Shown here piece after piece: positions 36,760-47,951 of a stretch of DNA of 64,000 nt (the stretch's first letter is position 1; each line of letters opens with the position of its first letter). The translations under genes and the position numbers were made by a program. This stretch comes from Acanthochlamys bracteata (taxonomy: Eukaryota; Streptophyta; Magnoliopsida; Pandanales; Velloziaceae): positions 7,631,001-7,695,000 of the forward strand of contig CM034126.1 of assembly GCA_019914995.1 (NCBI GenBank), in the 5' to 3' direction. Below the pieces are notes generated by a model. That model did not search any database. It saw nothing but the letters and a program-made list of their open reading frames with translations, and was not told the origin of the DNA.

Positions 36760-37840
36760 TGGGTATATGAGATTCTATTCAAACAGCATCGATATGGACA
36801 ACGCATCTCACGTGCACTCTCTAAATTCTCTCTAACAAATTGCATGGAAGAACGGACTCCATTCGCATACCCTTTCTGACAGTTTGTCGGTAAGTCTTAT
36901 TTATCATGTTTGGTAGTTTTGCCTAATTTTTGTACTTCTGGGTTGTGACCTAGCTTAGTTGGTTTGGTTGTATAAGCAGCACAAACAAATCAATCGTGTT
37001 GGGTAGATTCATTTGGACATTAAGGCAAACAATTATTGCGCAACTACAAAAACAACACCTAATAGAAGTCATTGTAAACTTTAGATACACACACACTAGA
37101 ACCAAAGAATTTTATTACACAAGTAATTCAATCTATCAAAACGCATCTTCATATAATACATGAATTTATTACATAATAAAAGAATTAGCCTGATCAATAA
37201 TCTATTCACAATTCCTAGCACACGACTGAACTCATATTTAACCTAAATCGCTCCTAAGCGCAATCGAATTTAAGATACTAACATTGGCCAATCAATCTTC
37301 AAAGATAATTCCAAATTGCATTAAACTCAGTTGATACTAGAGCTAGTGGTGAACGTGTCCATTTACGATCCAAAAGAATATACAAGAGAAAATGGGTCAA
37401 GGCTAGTCCCATAACACATTCAAGTTTCAAACCGGGGATAAAAGAATATATAGCTCACTTCGAGCATGGGGCTTGCCGGATTCGAGTGAAAGCTAGGTTT
37501 GGCTAGAAGGAGAATTTCAACAATGAAAGAGAGCAGCAAAAGTAGGAGAGCTCAATAGAGACAACATGGAGCAGGAAGTCAACTCTGGCGGCAAGAATCA
37601 CCCAAGGTAGTGGCACCACCACAAATTAGATTGTTCTAACACCGGAGGTAGAATTGAACTCACTGACAGAGAGGAAGGCTTCAGTGAGTAAGGCAAAGAG
37701 ACAACCTCCCGCAGTTTGCGCAACCAAATTACGGGCGAGGAGGTCAACTACTATTTTTGCTCTAACGGTATTGAAGTTCAAATCAGCGTGGAGAACTAAA
37801 GATTGAAATGGAGACAGGAGGAAACCTTGTGAAGAGGAGC
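36760..37840. other. No gene seen
   Basis: Non-coding sequence between the CACTA relic and the gypsy gag fragment. The word CAACTACAAAAACAACACC at about 37061 resembles the CACTACAAAAA word at 31089, but both point the same way, so they are not a terminal inverted pair. Confidence 0.35.
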
Positions 37841-38470
37841 CTATAACGAGGATTTCCAGCCTAGCCCATATTTGCATCCATCCATGAAAGCAAATTGGGC
37901 CTCACTTTCTAGAAATTTATGGATCTCCAAGATCAACTCCAAAAACTCCTTTGCGTAGTTGCTTATGCTGCCTAGATGTGTCAAATGCCAATGCTTTACC
38001 CTTGCCTCATTCTCAGCATTCACAAAATAGAAGTGCCGCCTGAGTTCTCTTTGAACTCATCCCATGTGGGAAAGGTGCAAGAGCCCCTCTCCATCTCACC
38101 ATGCCTCCTTCTCCACCATACGATGGCTGCATCCTCGAGATAAAGGGTAGCATGATCGATCTTTCCATCATCCCTCGTGATGTTAGCGCTCCTGAAGAGT
38201 TGCTCATAATCTCCACATGAAATTATCAATTTCTTTTGTTCCTTGCCCCCTTGTAAGCCTCGGGTTTGGGAACTTCTACTTTCGTAGGAGCTGAAGTTGA
38301 GGGCAACTCCCCCTTGTGTGACCACCATTTTTCAAAGGGCCCAATCTCATTTGACGTCTCTCAACTCGGTAGCCAATCTACAACCTGTTCCCTAACAGTC
38401 ACAACATCCTTCCAAAGAGCATCAATATTTCCTTATACCACTTGCTAACATCACACCGGACGATTATTTG
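37841..38470 (-). pseudogene. Gypsy gag fragment (second element of a tandem)
   Basis: Minus-strand frames read DHATLYLEDAAIVWWRRRHG, FPTWDEFKE and NYAKEFLELILEIHKF followed by FMDG, a Ty3/gypsy gag core (retrotrans_gag). The same domain occurs at 54.6-55.5 kb in a diverged copy. It starts immediately downstream of the LTR at 38480-38955, the place gag should occupy, and breaks off at about 37.85 kb. Frameshifts are present. Confidence 0.85.
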
Positions 38471-38479
38471 AGCAAATCC

Positions 38480-38955
38480 TGTGATGGGTTTAAAGTTTTA
38501 CTTGGTCCACACGGCACTTAGTTAGACATCTTGTGGCTAACTCAGCTTTCCCCAAATGAGCTATGAAAGATAGCTAAAGACTTTGTGGCAAAACGGATTT
38601 AAGAGAAGAGATGAACACTCGAAAGAGATAGCTTTTGGAAAGAAAACTTTATATTACTTGGCTTGATTACAATTCTTGCTTGATGCGCCCAAATGAAGGC
38701 TCATCCCCCCCTATTTATAGCTTTTTCACCTCCTCAATGGACGGTGGAGATTGCTTTGATCGGACGATAGAGAATACATGGTATAAAAAGTTCCTACATA
38801 ATATCTATACAAAATATCTGCACTATCATATGTTACATAGTAAAAAATATCTAGATTATCTAAAGTATTCTAAGCTACTGTAGACCAACCTACAGAAGAC
38901 CCATCTTAGACAAAAAGAGGTTAGGAAAAATGCCATAATGAAGCGTACTGTGGCA
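38480..38955 (-). repeat. Gypsy (chromovirus) LTR, minus orientation
   Basis: On the minus strand it begins TGCCACAGTACG and ends CCCATCACA, 476 bp. The polypurine tract GGTGGGGGAGAA lies just outside the start. A TATA-like GCTATAAATAGG occurs inside. The same LTR family appears at 63451-63973 in plus orientation: both share CACCGTCC(A/G)TTGAGGAGGTG, AGTAATATAAAGTTTTC and TTAGCCACAA, and have the same polypurine tract. Pol lies on its 5' side and gag on its 3' side. Confidence 0.88.
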
Positions 38956-38999
38956 TTCTCCCCCACCTATATCACGATATCCTCAGCGCGGCGAGATAC

Positions 39000-41250
39000 T
39001 TTGGCTGAATTCTTAAATATTTGGTTGAAATTGCCGTAAGTTTAGTTCATACTCCCAATTTGCCACACCATCCGGTTGCCCCTCCATCTTACCAAGTACT
39101 CCGTGTAGCTTAGATAGGAAACACGTCGTGGAACACAACTCGGTATACCAAAATTTCCTCCACATCTCGTTCTTGCGAAGTGATGATGGAGATGGGACCT
39201 TGAGAATTCACTCCTAGTTGGATCCTCTTCATCGGTATGGTATGGCTTCAAGAGGTTTACATGAAATATAGGATGAATTTCTCTTTTCAGTGTGAAGGTA
39301 ATCTTATCCGGTAAGCCATCTTGCCAATTCTCTTTTCAATGGGGAATGGTACTTCATAGCTCTGTATAAGACCCTTATATAATTTTCTAGATAATGAAAT
39401 ATAGCGGGATTGATGGGGAAGGAGCTTTACCATGACTAAGTCTCCTTCAGTGAATTCTTGGTGCCTCCGTTTGTGGTCCACCCATTTCTTCATCTCCTTT
39501 GTCGCCTTTGCCAAGTAGGATCGAACAAGTTCCGCCTCTTCTTGCCAACCCTTTGGCAAACTTGTATGCTGACGGACTCTTCCCCTTGTAACCTGTTGCA
39601 ATTGCGTCTGGAGTCATTGGTTGTTGCCTTAGGGCTCGTCACAATTGACTCGCTCTTTTGTAAGTTATACGAAAATTGGATGATATCCAGCGATTTTCCT
39701 CAATCTTGCTGGTTGGCACTTACGTAATGCCTCAAGTAAGTATACCTCCAATAAGACATTGACCCTTACAGTTTAGCCATCGGTTTGTGGGTGGAAGCTA
39801 GTGAAGAAGTTCAGCTAGGACCCTAATATCTTGAATAACTTCGTCCAAAATCCTTCGACGAATAAGGTATCACGATTGCTTGCAATTGTTCGCGGATTCC
39901 CAATACTTCAACCACATGCCAAAATAATAGTCTTTGCTTCATCTTCAGCATTAAACTTGGTTGGTACGGGGATGAATGCGTATTTGCTGAAGTGATCCAC
40001 CACGACCATAATATTGCCACATCCCTTTGATTTTGGCAATCCCACAATGAAGTCCATAGAGACACTTTCCCATGGTCTCTCGAGGATGGGCAAAGGCTCC
40101 AATAGACCTGTTTGACGACATTGATCTATCTTGTGTAATTGGCATACAAGACCAGTCTTCACATAGAGTTCAATATAAACCCTCATTTGTGGCCAATAGT
40201 ATGCATCCTCTACAAGGACTATTGCTCAATGGATACCTAGGTGTCCTGCCCATTTTGGTACATATAAGCGCCCCCATTCTTAATAATCTCCTTCCTCAAG
40301 CCTCCCCATTTTGGTACATATATGCGCCCTCCTTTGGTAGTGAGCAAGTCATCTTGTTAACCAAAACTTGCAGGTCTTGCCTTGTCTTGTAAGCACTCTT
40401 AATTGCTTGGTTTGTAGGTTGTGATCTATACTCTTAATGTGCTCCAGCAAAGGAAATAGTGGTTGGGCAATGGTAGCTAGTTCGTCTTTCCTGTTCAACA
40501 TGTCGGCTACCTAGTTGGCTTTTCTAGACTTATATTCTATGGTGAAGTTGAACTCTGCCAACAATTTTGCCACCTTGCTGTTTGAGGGAGAGCTTCTTTT
40601 GGTTGAGGAAGTAACTGATTGCCATGTTATCCATCTTGACAACAAATTTGGAGTCCAGCAAGTAACGTCTCATAGTTCTCAAACAGCGCACCAATGCCTC
40701 ATCTCTTTTGCTTGGACCGTATAGCGACGCTCATGTCGTGGAGCTTTCAGCTCTTGTAGGCAATTGGATGACCATCTTGCATTAACACACCAACAATTGC
40801 AAAATCAGAAGCATTTGTGCGTACCTTATAGCTCTTGGTGTGATATGGGAGAGCTAACAGTAGTTCTTCCAGCACAACCTTCTTTAGTGCATCAAATGCT
40901 TTTTGGAACCTTGCGTTCCAATCTCACGTGCGGTTCTTCTTGAGAAGATCAGTTAGTGCGGCTGCTCTTGATGAACCGCTTATAATAGTTAATAAACCCA
41001 AAAAAATCTCAACTCTGGCACCTTCTTTGGCTGTTCCCAATCATGGGTTCACTTTACTTTGGCCTTGTCTATGCAAAGCATGCCTTACCAATGACATGCC
41101 CGTAAAATGCAAAAGCACACTTTTCTTTCTTTACATTTAACTCATTCTTCCTTGGACTTGGAGGAGTTAGCGTAGGTGTTGGACATGTTCTTGTAGGGTC
41201 TTTTGTTTCCTCTTGTTGCTGTTGTGGTTCCTCACTAGACTCGATCAAGG
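39000..41250 (-). pseudogene. Chromovirus pol: RT end, RNase H, integrase, chromodomain
   Basis: On the minus strand the order is: end of RT (about 41150-40900, with FFLGLINYYKRFI recovered across a frameshift), RNase H (about 40850-40500), an integrase core (40186-39908, VSMDFIVGLPKSKG then VVVDHFSKYAFIPVPTKFNA, two of the catalytic acids), an integrase C-terminal GPY-like block (39601-39287, ending KRIGKMAYRIRLP), and a chromodomain end (39251-39042, YTEYLVRWRGN). The chromodomain places it among the chromoviruses. Stops and frameshifts are many. The first part of RT and the protease are missing, because a viral insertion and deletion abut it at about 41.25 kb. Confidence 0.88.
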
Positions 41251-41470
41251 CCGGAAGTTCGCTTTGACAGTACTAGTATGGTTTCCTTCACAATATCTTT
41301 TGGTTTACGTAACATCATGCTAGTCTTAGTCATAGGAAGTGTTTTCTTTATTTGCTTATAGTATTGTAAAAAAATGGTAAGTTGAGGTGTTATGCTATTT
41401 GCCTATGGTATGGCAGCGTCGGTAAGGTTTCCTTTCTTTTGTATTTTGGTTTACCTAACAATACCAGGTT

Positions 41471-41881
41471 CCTTATCACATGGGCTTGAGGGGACATCCT
41501 GTCTTGTAGCATTGATGTAGCCATGTAATAATAAAGTGATAAGATTCCCTTACATTATTGTACCTGGAAGCCTCAACTCTCAGTGGGAGAAATAAGGGAA
41601 AACTTAAGAACATAAGGAGAGCCCAAAAGGATGTAAAGGAAGATCTTTGTTTGTTTAGGTTGAGGGTGATCCCCAAGTGAAGAGATGAGCCCTCTATTTA
41701 TAGAGTTACAAGGGAACGCAGTGGCGTCCCCGATAAGACTCTACTAACTAGTGGTGGACGTTTATATTATGGCCAGGTACGATAATGTAAGGGAATCTTA
41801 TCATTTAACTATTACATGGGTAGGTCAATGCTACGAGACAGGATGTCCCCTCAAGCCCAGGTGATGCCCATGTGATAAGGA
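41471..41881. repeat. Inverted repeat with reversed viral promoter
   Basis: The left arm (41471-41567, TTATCACATGGGCTTGAGG ... TTGTACCTGG) is repeated inverted at about 41769-41881. Between them, on the minus strand, CTCTATAAATAGAGGG (41690-41705) and ACTTGGGGATCACCCTCAA match the plus-strand promoter and leader at 42940-42985. A further plus-oriented copy of the arm lies at 43107-43192 and a weaker one at 47430-47520. Confidence 0.8.
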
Positions 41882-42060
41882 ATCCACTAGCAGTGCTTGA
41901 TGTGATGTATGCTGTGTGGTCTCATGTATAGCTTATACTCATAGACTATCACCTCCTTCTCGAGATATATTAGCGGGAGTAGTACTAAAAGCCTCGGCCC
42001 TTAGTGGGGAACAACTCAGAGTAGCGGCCCTTTGTGGGGTGCTGCTAGCCGAAACTCTCT

Positions 42061-42336
42061 TTGGACAAAGGTGACGAAGATTTGTCTTCCATCAGCCTTT
42101 TAAATAAAAGTAGATTAGAAAAACTTCGGGACAAACACCCAAGAATGACGTACATACATATCGGGCTAATACAGCTCAAATTCACGGCTCTATTTAGATT
42201 CGAGATTGATACACCAATAATGGTTGTGTATATGGATGAGAGGCTTGTTAACAACCCTCTAAATAGCATCATTGGCGAAGCAAAATCCAATTTAGCAAAC
42301 CGTCTATTTGAGAAAATCGATGCACTTTCTCTATAA
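42061..42336 (+). pseudogene. Viral movement-protein-like domain
   Basis: An open frame of 91 codons contains TYIHIGLIQLKF, then FRFEIDTPIM and NSIIGEAKSNLANRLFE. This is the pattern of the core of 30K-type movement proteins of Caulimoviridae (HIG..., ...R.G.dtPi..., ...S..G...S.L...). It is followed by in-frame stops. A second copy of its first 20-odd codons lies at about 43190-43260, downstream of a promoter copy. Confidence 0.7.
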
Positions 42337-42479
42337 AACTCCAAGGAACAGAGCTCTTAACCGGCTCAAAAATACTTGGAATACAATTGGAGCACTGCAT
42401 GGCATTGAATGATACACTACATTTAAGTTAGTAACTCCTAAAAAGAATTCGTCAAACTATTCGAAGTTGGACTAGCTAA

Positions 42480-42895
42480 AACTATTTTAATTGAGATTAG
42501 TTGACGTAAGACACTTACAGCTAGATAATGACATGCAGCTATTCCTGAAGACCTTGAAGCCGAAACCACTAATGCCAGTTGAGTATTTCACAGCTTCAGG
42601 AAATACAATTTCGTCTGTAATCAAGAATACCAATCCTGACGAAGCATCCATGTCCCCAAATGTACCATCACAACAGGGGATAACGAGGTTTGTTTCATCA
42701 CTATGATCCCACAGATGGGCAGATGTAGAACTCACTCTAGAGGCTCTACACGACATACATCGTTTGAGCTTCAAGACAGAAGATCGAATTGAAGGGGAAA
42801 TAATACAACTACTCGAGCGACAGAGGGCAAATAAGGTGGTAATCAAAGTACCACTATCCAAGATAAACATAGGCATCATACATGTCGGCCACTAG
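42480..42895 (+). pseudogene. Viral coding fragment of unknown role
   Basis: Two plus-strand frames separated by a stop read KPKPLMPVEYFTASGNT and then LLERQRANKVVIKVPLSKI. They end just before the promoter copy at 42940, so they look like the 3' end of a viral ORF. I do not recognise the protein. A 130-codon open frame on the opposite strand is its shadow. Confidence 0.4.
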
Positions 42896-43190
42896 TTAGT
42901 GGAGTGTTATCGGAAATGCCACTTTGTTCCCTTGTAACTCTATAAATAGAAGGCTCATCTCCTCACTTGGGGATCACCCTCAAAAACACATGAATAGTCC
43001 CAGAAGACAGGTACATCCGCCACGAAAGACCATAGCAGCACAATCCACAGCAAAACATGGTGTGACCATACATCACATCAGCATCACATCAAGCACTGTT
43101 GGTGGATTCCTTATCACATGGACATCACACGAGCTTGAGGGGACATCCTGTCTCGTAGCATGGATGTAACCATATAATAGTAAAGTGATA
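42895..43190 (+). promoter_or_regulatory. Viral promoter and leader copy, plus strand
   Basis: CTATAAATAGAAGG at 42940-42953 is a strong TATA box, preceded by CCACTAGTTAGTGGAGTG. It is followed by a leader with ACTTGGGGATCACCC and the 43107-43192 repeat arm. The block GGCCACTAG...CCACTTTG/CGATCCCTTGTAA before TATA recurs at 47.6 and 53.1 kb. Confidence 0.65.
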
Positions 43191-43429
43191 AGAAAAGGTG
43201 ACGAAGATTTATCTTCAATCAGCCTTTTAAATAAAAATAAAATAGAAAAACTTCGGGACAAGCCTGTGATGTATTGTGTTCTTAACTTTTCCCTTATTTC
43301 TTTCAAGTTCTAGCCATAGATAACAATCTGGTAATCAAAGTCTTGGTGTAAGGAGCTCCGAAGCTTGCCGCCGTTGGTAAGGTTTCCTTCCTTTTATATT
43401 TTGGTTTACCTAACATCATGGTAGCTTAA

Positions 43430-44230
43430 ATTGCAGGAAGATGTTCTGCTATTTGCCTATGGTATTGTGGAAAATGCTAAGTTGATAAACTTACAGTTCA
43501 AAGGCACCTTCTATGATCTCGAGTTACTACGCCACGGAGTAGAAAACGAACCATGGCTGTGCTCGGTACTTCTGAAGCAAGGGTATAGACTAGGGGGTCA
43601 AGATACTTCCTAGAGAGAAATTTGGGATTGAGCCTAAGCTCTGACGCGAAAGCCACCATCAGGGTGGTCTATTTAGTCGGAAATATTTGGGTTAAACTTG
43701 ATGATAGATTGGATGAAGAATGCCTGAGAACTGTTAGTTTTGATATTTATCAACTTTTTACAATATTATGGCAATAGCTGAACATCTTCCCCAAGCTACT
43801 ACTTGCAGGTACAACTATAAGATGGAAATCGCTGCTATAGCAGTCGTTGAAGACACCTACAGGTGTCAATATGATCAAAACAAAGATCATTATGAACATA
43901 CAGTTCATGTTCCCTCACCAGGGAAAGTCTCCACAGAGACTAAAACTGGAATCTACAACTACATTGTAGAGTCCGTATCAAAACTTTGAAATCAGTATAC
44001 TAAGCCAAGGTAAACCACGGCAAAAAGTATACCCGGATGACCACATAGTCGATTGTTCTTCTGAAAAGAGGAATACAATTGACGTAGAACAAATCGATTG
44101 TATATACTATGATTGTTACCTTTCCTTACAGGAAAAGAAAAAACTTGGCGAAATCGACACACAGATGTCCGCTTATGTTTTGAGAAACATGCTATAGCCA
44201 TAGATTTCTATAAAAAAAACTGATGACTCC
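43430..44230 (+). pseudogene. Viral polyprotein segment, probably between movement protein and protease
   Basis: Broken plus-strand frames (43431-43613, 43768-43989 and up to 44230) include INLQFKGTFYDLELLRHGVE and VSFDIYQLF. Later come VDCSSEKRNTIDVEQIDCIY and EIDTQMSAYVLRNML. The position upstream of the protease suggests the movement-protein tail or coat-protein region, but no diagnostic motif is visible. A diverged copy of the same segment lies on the minus strand at about 53.6-54.5 kb. Confidence 0.5.
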
Positions 44231-44653
44231 ATGGAACCATGCTATTTGGAACAAGAGGAGATTATCTACTCAAGGTCAATAAATATGGCCAAAGCCATTG
44301 ACCTGAAAAGAATGTCACAGCTTTCAGTTTACATCCGAATTACAATATGCATCTTTGTGGCGAAAGAACTGACATTACATGCTCTACTAGACTGTGGGGC
44401 AGAGGCTAATGCAATAGAAGATAGCTTTATTTCAATAGAATCTCGCCAACTCTTGAAAAGCATCGGTGTGCTTACCAGCTTTACGAGGAATAAAGTCCAC
44501 GTAACGCATGAAGTTAAAAGCGTCCCAATTATCATTACAGACATACATGGCAAGGACAAAACATACGAGTTTGACTTTGTCTTTATATCACCACCAATGG
44601 AAGCAGACTGTCTTTTGGGAATGGATAGTTTGAGGAAACTTTCCCCATTTTGA
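44231..44653 (+). pseudogene. Viral aspartic protease region
   Basis: A 140-codon open frame holds LHALLDCGAEANAIED, the retropepsin active-site box with D-C-G in place of D-T/S-G, followed about 70 residues later by DCLLGMDSL, the family's second conserved block. The frame then stops, so the polyprotein is no longer continuous with RT. In pararetroviruses this enzyme cuts the polyprotein. Confidence 0.8.
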
Positions 44654-45009
44654 CAAACATTATTTTGAGATGATGGAGCACATGTACTGCAAGTACCTTT
44701 TCCTGCTTGAATATCACCTTATTATAATCGTCTGACACAATATGGTGCTAGAAAAATCAAATTCAAAAGGTTACCACAGTATCCAAAGGGAAGATCTATG
44801 CTTATAAATATAGATACTTCCAATAGCGTTGAAGAGCTCATACACAATATGCTGGAGCCTTTATATTCTGACAATGCATTAAAGTGGTTCGAAAAAGCAC
44901 GAAGATACGGCAACATCGAACTGATAAACACACTTAAATACATGTCAATAGTATTATGGTTTCACCATTTGATAGGGATGAATTTGCAAAACAAATTCAG
45001 GAGTTACTT

Positions 45010-45560
45010 GATTTGAAACTGATACAAAAAGGCTTTAGCCCTCATTCCTCTCCGGCATTTCTAATAAAGAAATCATGGAGAAATGAAATGAGGAAAAGCT
45101 AGAATAGTTATAAGTTATCGAAAGCTTAACAGCTGTACAAAGTTCAATAGATTTTTTATCCCATCAGCTAAACAGATGATTAGGCAAATTCAAGGAGCCA
45201 GATAATACAGCAAATTTGACGCTAAGTCTGGCTTCTGGCGTAAAACTGGAAGACAATACTTTCATAAAATTAACAGCATTTAGCTGCGCCCGAGGGCATT
45301 TCGAATGCTTAGTTATGCCATTTGGATTAAAAAATGCGTCCCAAAAATTCCATAACTGGATGAATTCTGTATTTGGACAGCTACCTTACGTAGTTGTCGA
45401 TATAGATGATATACTTGTGTTTTCAAACTCTTCTGAAGAACACAAAACACATTTACTCACAGTAGCGCAATTACTATTGACTAGACAATGGGATCGTACT
45501 CAGCCCCAAGAAGATCAAGTTGTTTAAAACAGAAATCCATTTTCTAGGAAAATACATCAA
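45010..45560 (+). pseudogene. Viral reverse transcriptase, first lineage
   Basis: The frame 45216-45527 has LTAFSCARGHFECLVMPFGL, then KNASQKFHNWM and VDIDDILVFSN. These are the RT blocks of Caulimoviridae, with the catalytic YIDD box present as DIDD. Upstream fragments (from 45010) have SSPAFLIKK-like and VISYRKLN-like words across shifts. Stops before and after show decay. Confidence 0.85.
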
Positions 45561-45839
45561 AATGGGAGAATAGAACTCCAACAGCATATCTATTCAAAGA
45601 CAAAGGAGTTCCCTGAAACCTTTAAAACTTTGAAAGATCGTCAAAGCTTTTTGGGATTGTTGAACTATGGTAGGAAGTTTATTCAAACTTGTCTGCCATA
45701 GTACAACATCTACAACAAAAAATTCACCACTGGTGACCAACCTAAAAGATGGAATACAGACGAATTATCTATCAAGTTAAGTTTGGAAGAAGAAAAAGGA
45801 AATAGAAAGAATCAAGGATCTGGTTGAAGACTAGAAGAT

Positions 45840-46250
45840 TCATTATTTCCCTTCTGACAACGAAACAGTCGTACTCCAAACTAATGCCTCAGACAACTTC
45901 TGGGCTGGAATACTTATTGCAAAGCACAAAGAAATTGTTGCTTATGCATCTGAGAAATTGAACAAAATCCAGGGCAAATATGCCACCTATGACAAAGAAT
46001 TTGCTTGCTATCAAACTAGCAATCAAGAGTCTGAAGATTTATCTTCTGCATAGACACTTTTGTCATTGACACAGACAACAAATATGTCGTACAATTTCTC
46101 AAGAAAAAAACAACAAATAACCCTAAGGAAAACCTCAGAAGGTTTCGGATTGCAATGTATCTACAAATATTCACATATGATGTTAGATACATTACTGGAT
46201 ATACTAATACTATTGGTGACCTCCTTACCAGGATATGAAGCATTGGAAGC
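45840..46250 (+). pseudogene. Viral RNase H region
   Basis: A plus-strand frame reads VVLQTNASDNFWAGIL then IVAYASEKLNKIQGKYATYD, the RNase H blocks that follow RT in Caulimoviridae. Further on is TDNKYVVQFL in a shifted frame. It lies about 300 bp after the RT frame. It is broken by stops and a shift at about 46.0 kb. Confidence 0.8.
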
Positions 46251-46750
46251 AAATTTGGGGTTTTACAGGCTGTATAAGAAGTCCAGAAACTCTGATGATG
46301 AGGCAACATCCTCAGCTCCCACAAAAGCACAAGTCATACCGACTCTCACAGGAGAAGGTTCTGCTCCCACATGAGCAACAAACTCAGCTTCCACAAAAGA
46401 AAATACTTGGCTCAACAAACCAGTATGATTCGAGCTTTAGCAAGGCTACGAGATACCTTTACTCTCTTCGAAAATAAGGACTTCACAAACCTAATGGTCC
46501 GGGACTACTTCGAGAACGAAGAAGTGTTCTTCAATAAAAAAACAACAGACCAAGACTACGGGTTCACCCCAAGAAGATTCCTGTATATTGATTCCATATA
46601 CAAAGGGGGCTCTGTACAGGAAATATACATTGACACAGATAACCTGGGTGGCTACTACAAGTATATCCCCGATATATGCCTACAAGTAGCAGCAACACAT
46701 TCTAGTGAAGATCGAACCACATTCAAATTCATAATATGGGCGATCTGAGA
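46235..46750 (+). pseudogene. Viral downstream ORF of unknown function
   Basis: The frame 46371-46748 (125 codons) starts after an overlapping Thr/Ser/Ala-rich stretch (46235-46374) and contains RALARLRDTFTLFENKDFTN, then EEVFFNKKTTDQDYGFTPRR and YIDTDNLGGYYKYIPDI. It follows RNase H, where some pararetroviruses carry a separate ORF. I do not recognise a domain. It is the longest clean frame in the 3' part of the viral block. Confidence 0.5.
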
Positions 46751-46799
46751 AGAGCAGCAACACAATAATCTATACACAATTATCTACGCGACTATAAAA

Positions 46800-47310
46800 A
46801 TATGAGAACTCGACAGAGCCAGTGAAGACTTGCACAATCACCGTGTGAAGTTCGACAAGGAAAACTTCGGAAACTTCGACGAAGACAGTGAAAAGCAACA
46901 GGCGGTGGAAGAATTCTTGCAGAAAGTAGTCTATATCAGCCAATCTGGAAGCTCACTTGTCTATGCCGAAAACAAAATCATCTTCGCTGACAAAATCTGC
47001 TAGATGCGTACTAGTCCGGTAGAGGTTGAAAAACACATCAGAAACTTTGTTGGGTCTCTACACTTGGGACCAATAGCTACAAAAATAAGAAACAAGTACA
47101 TGGCATCAAAGTATGTCGCATCACAAGCCGATACAGAAATGTTCGACGCAGAGACTTCATTCTACATCTGAAACACGCAAGCAAAGCATGGTGGGACATC
47201 AGAGTCCATCACTTGTATCTAATATCTCTGTACCTAATCATCGCCATGTTCTCTTCCTCAGACGATTCATCAGATTCGGATACATTGGCAGCACTCACTA
47301 TTGACGACTA
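46800..47310 (+). pseudogene. Viral 3' coding fragment with acidic Ser/Asp tail
   Basis: A shifted continuation reads HNHRVKFDKENFGNF, then EKHIRNFVGSLHLGP and NKYMASKYVASQADTEMF. It ends FSSSDDSSDSDTLAALTIDD before a TAG at about 47310. The tail is strongly acidic. It ends about 180 bp before the viral promoter copy, as expected for the 3' end of the genome's last ORF. Confidence 0.5.
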
Positions 47311-47635
47311 GGTCCGTCAGTCTTGCAGAGCGAAAGCGTGGTGGAGCCTAACATCAAATGAAAGAACTGCTAAGAGATTCCTTCTTACAAAAAACAGCAG
47401 TGACAAGACATAAGCACATGACCACTGACGTGGCTTGACGAGATAATCTGTCCTGTAGCGATTATTGTAATAGTATAGTGATAAGAATCTTTTGCATTAT
47501 TGTATCTGGCCACTATGTATCGGAGGCCACGTAGGTTAGTAAAGTCTTGTCATTAGCTAGTAGTGTCTCATCATTGTACTATGCCCACATGCATATGTCG
47601 GCCACTAGCCCAAGACGAGGCTTATGAGATACGCC

Positions 47636-47951
47636 ATTTCGATCCCTTGTAAGTACAATAAATATAGGGTTTCCCTCGTGGTGGAGGTCACCCCTCATAA
47701 CACTTGTCAATAAACCTAAAGCTTTAGCAATATCACCTATCTGAGTTATCTTCGTCTCTCCCTTAGTACAATTTTCTTCAAACCATTGAATAGATCTGAA
47801 GCCAAAAATTATACTAAGGGAGAGACGAAGATAACTAAGAAAGGTGATATTGATGAAGCTTTAGGTTTATTCACAAGTGGTATGAGGGGTGAACTCAACC
47901 AAGGAGGGAAGCACCATATTTATATTACTTATAAGGGATCACAGTGGCATA
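47636..47951. repeat. Large viral palindrome with two facing promoters (copy 1)
   Basis: The arms 47636-47773 and 47808-47951 are inverted complements at roughly 85-90% by eye: GAGGTCACCCCTCATAACACT, AATAAACCTAAAGC and TTATCTTCGTCTCTCCCTTA on one side, and their complements on the other. Each arm carries a TATA box, CAATAAATATAGG (plus, 47656-47668) and the inverse of AATATAAATATGG (minus, 47913-47928), so the two promoters converge. The loop of about 35 bp is CTTCAAACC...TGAAG. Confidence 0.85.

Noticed and set aside
42487..42879. 130-codon minus-strand open frame
   Set aside because: It is the antisense of plus-strand viral coding fragments with recognisable continuity to the promoter at 42940, and has no domain of its own.
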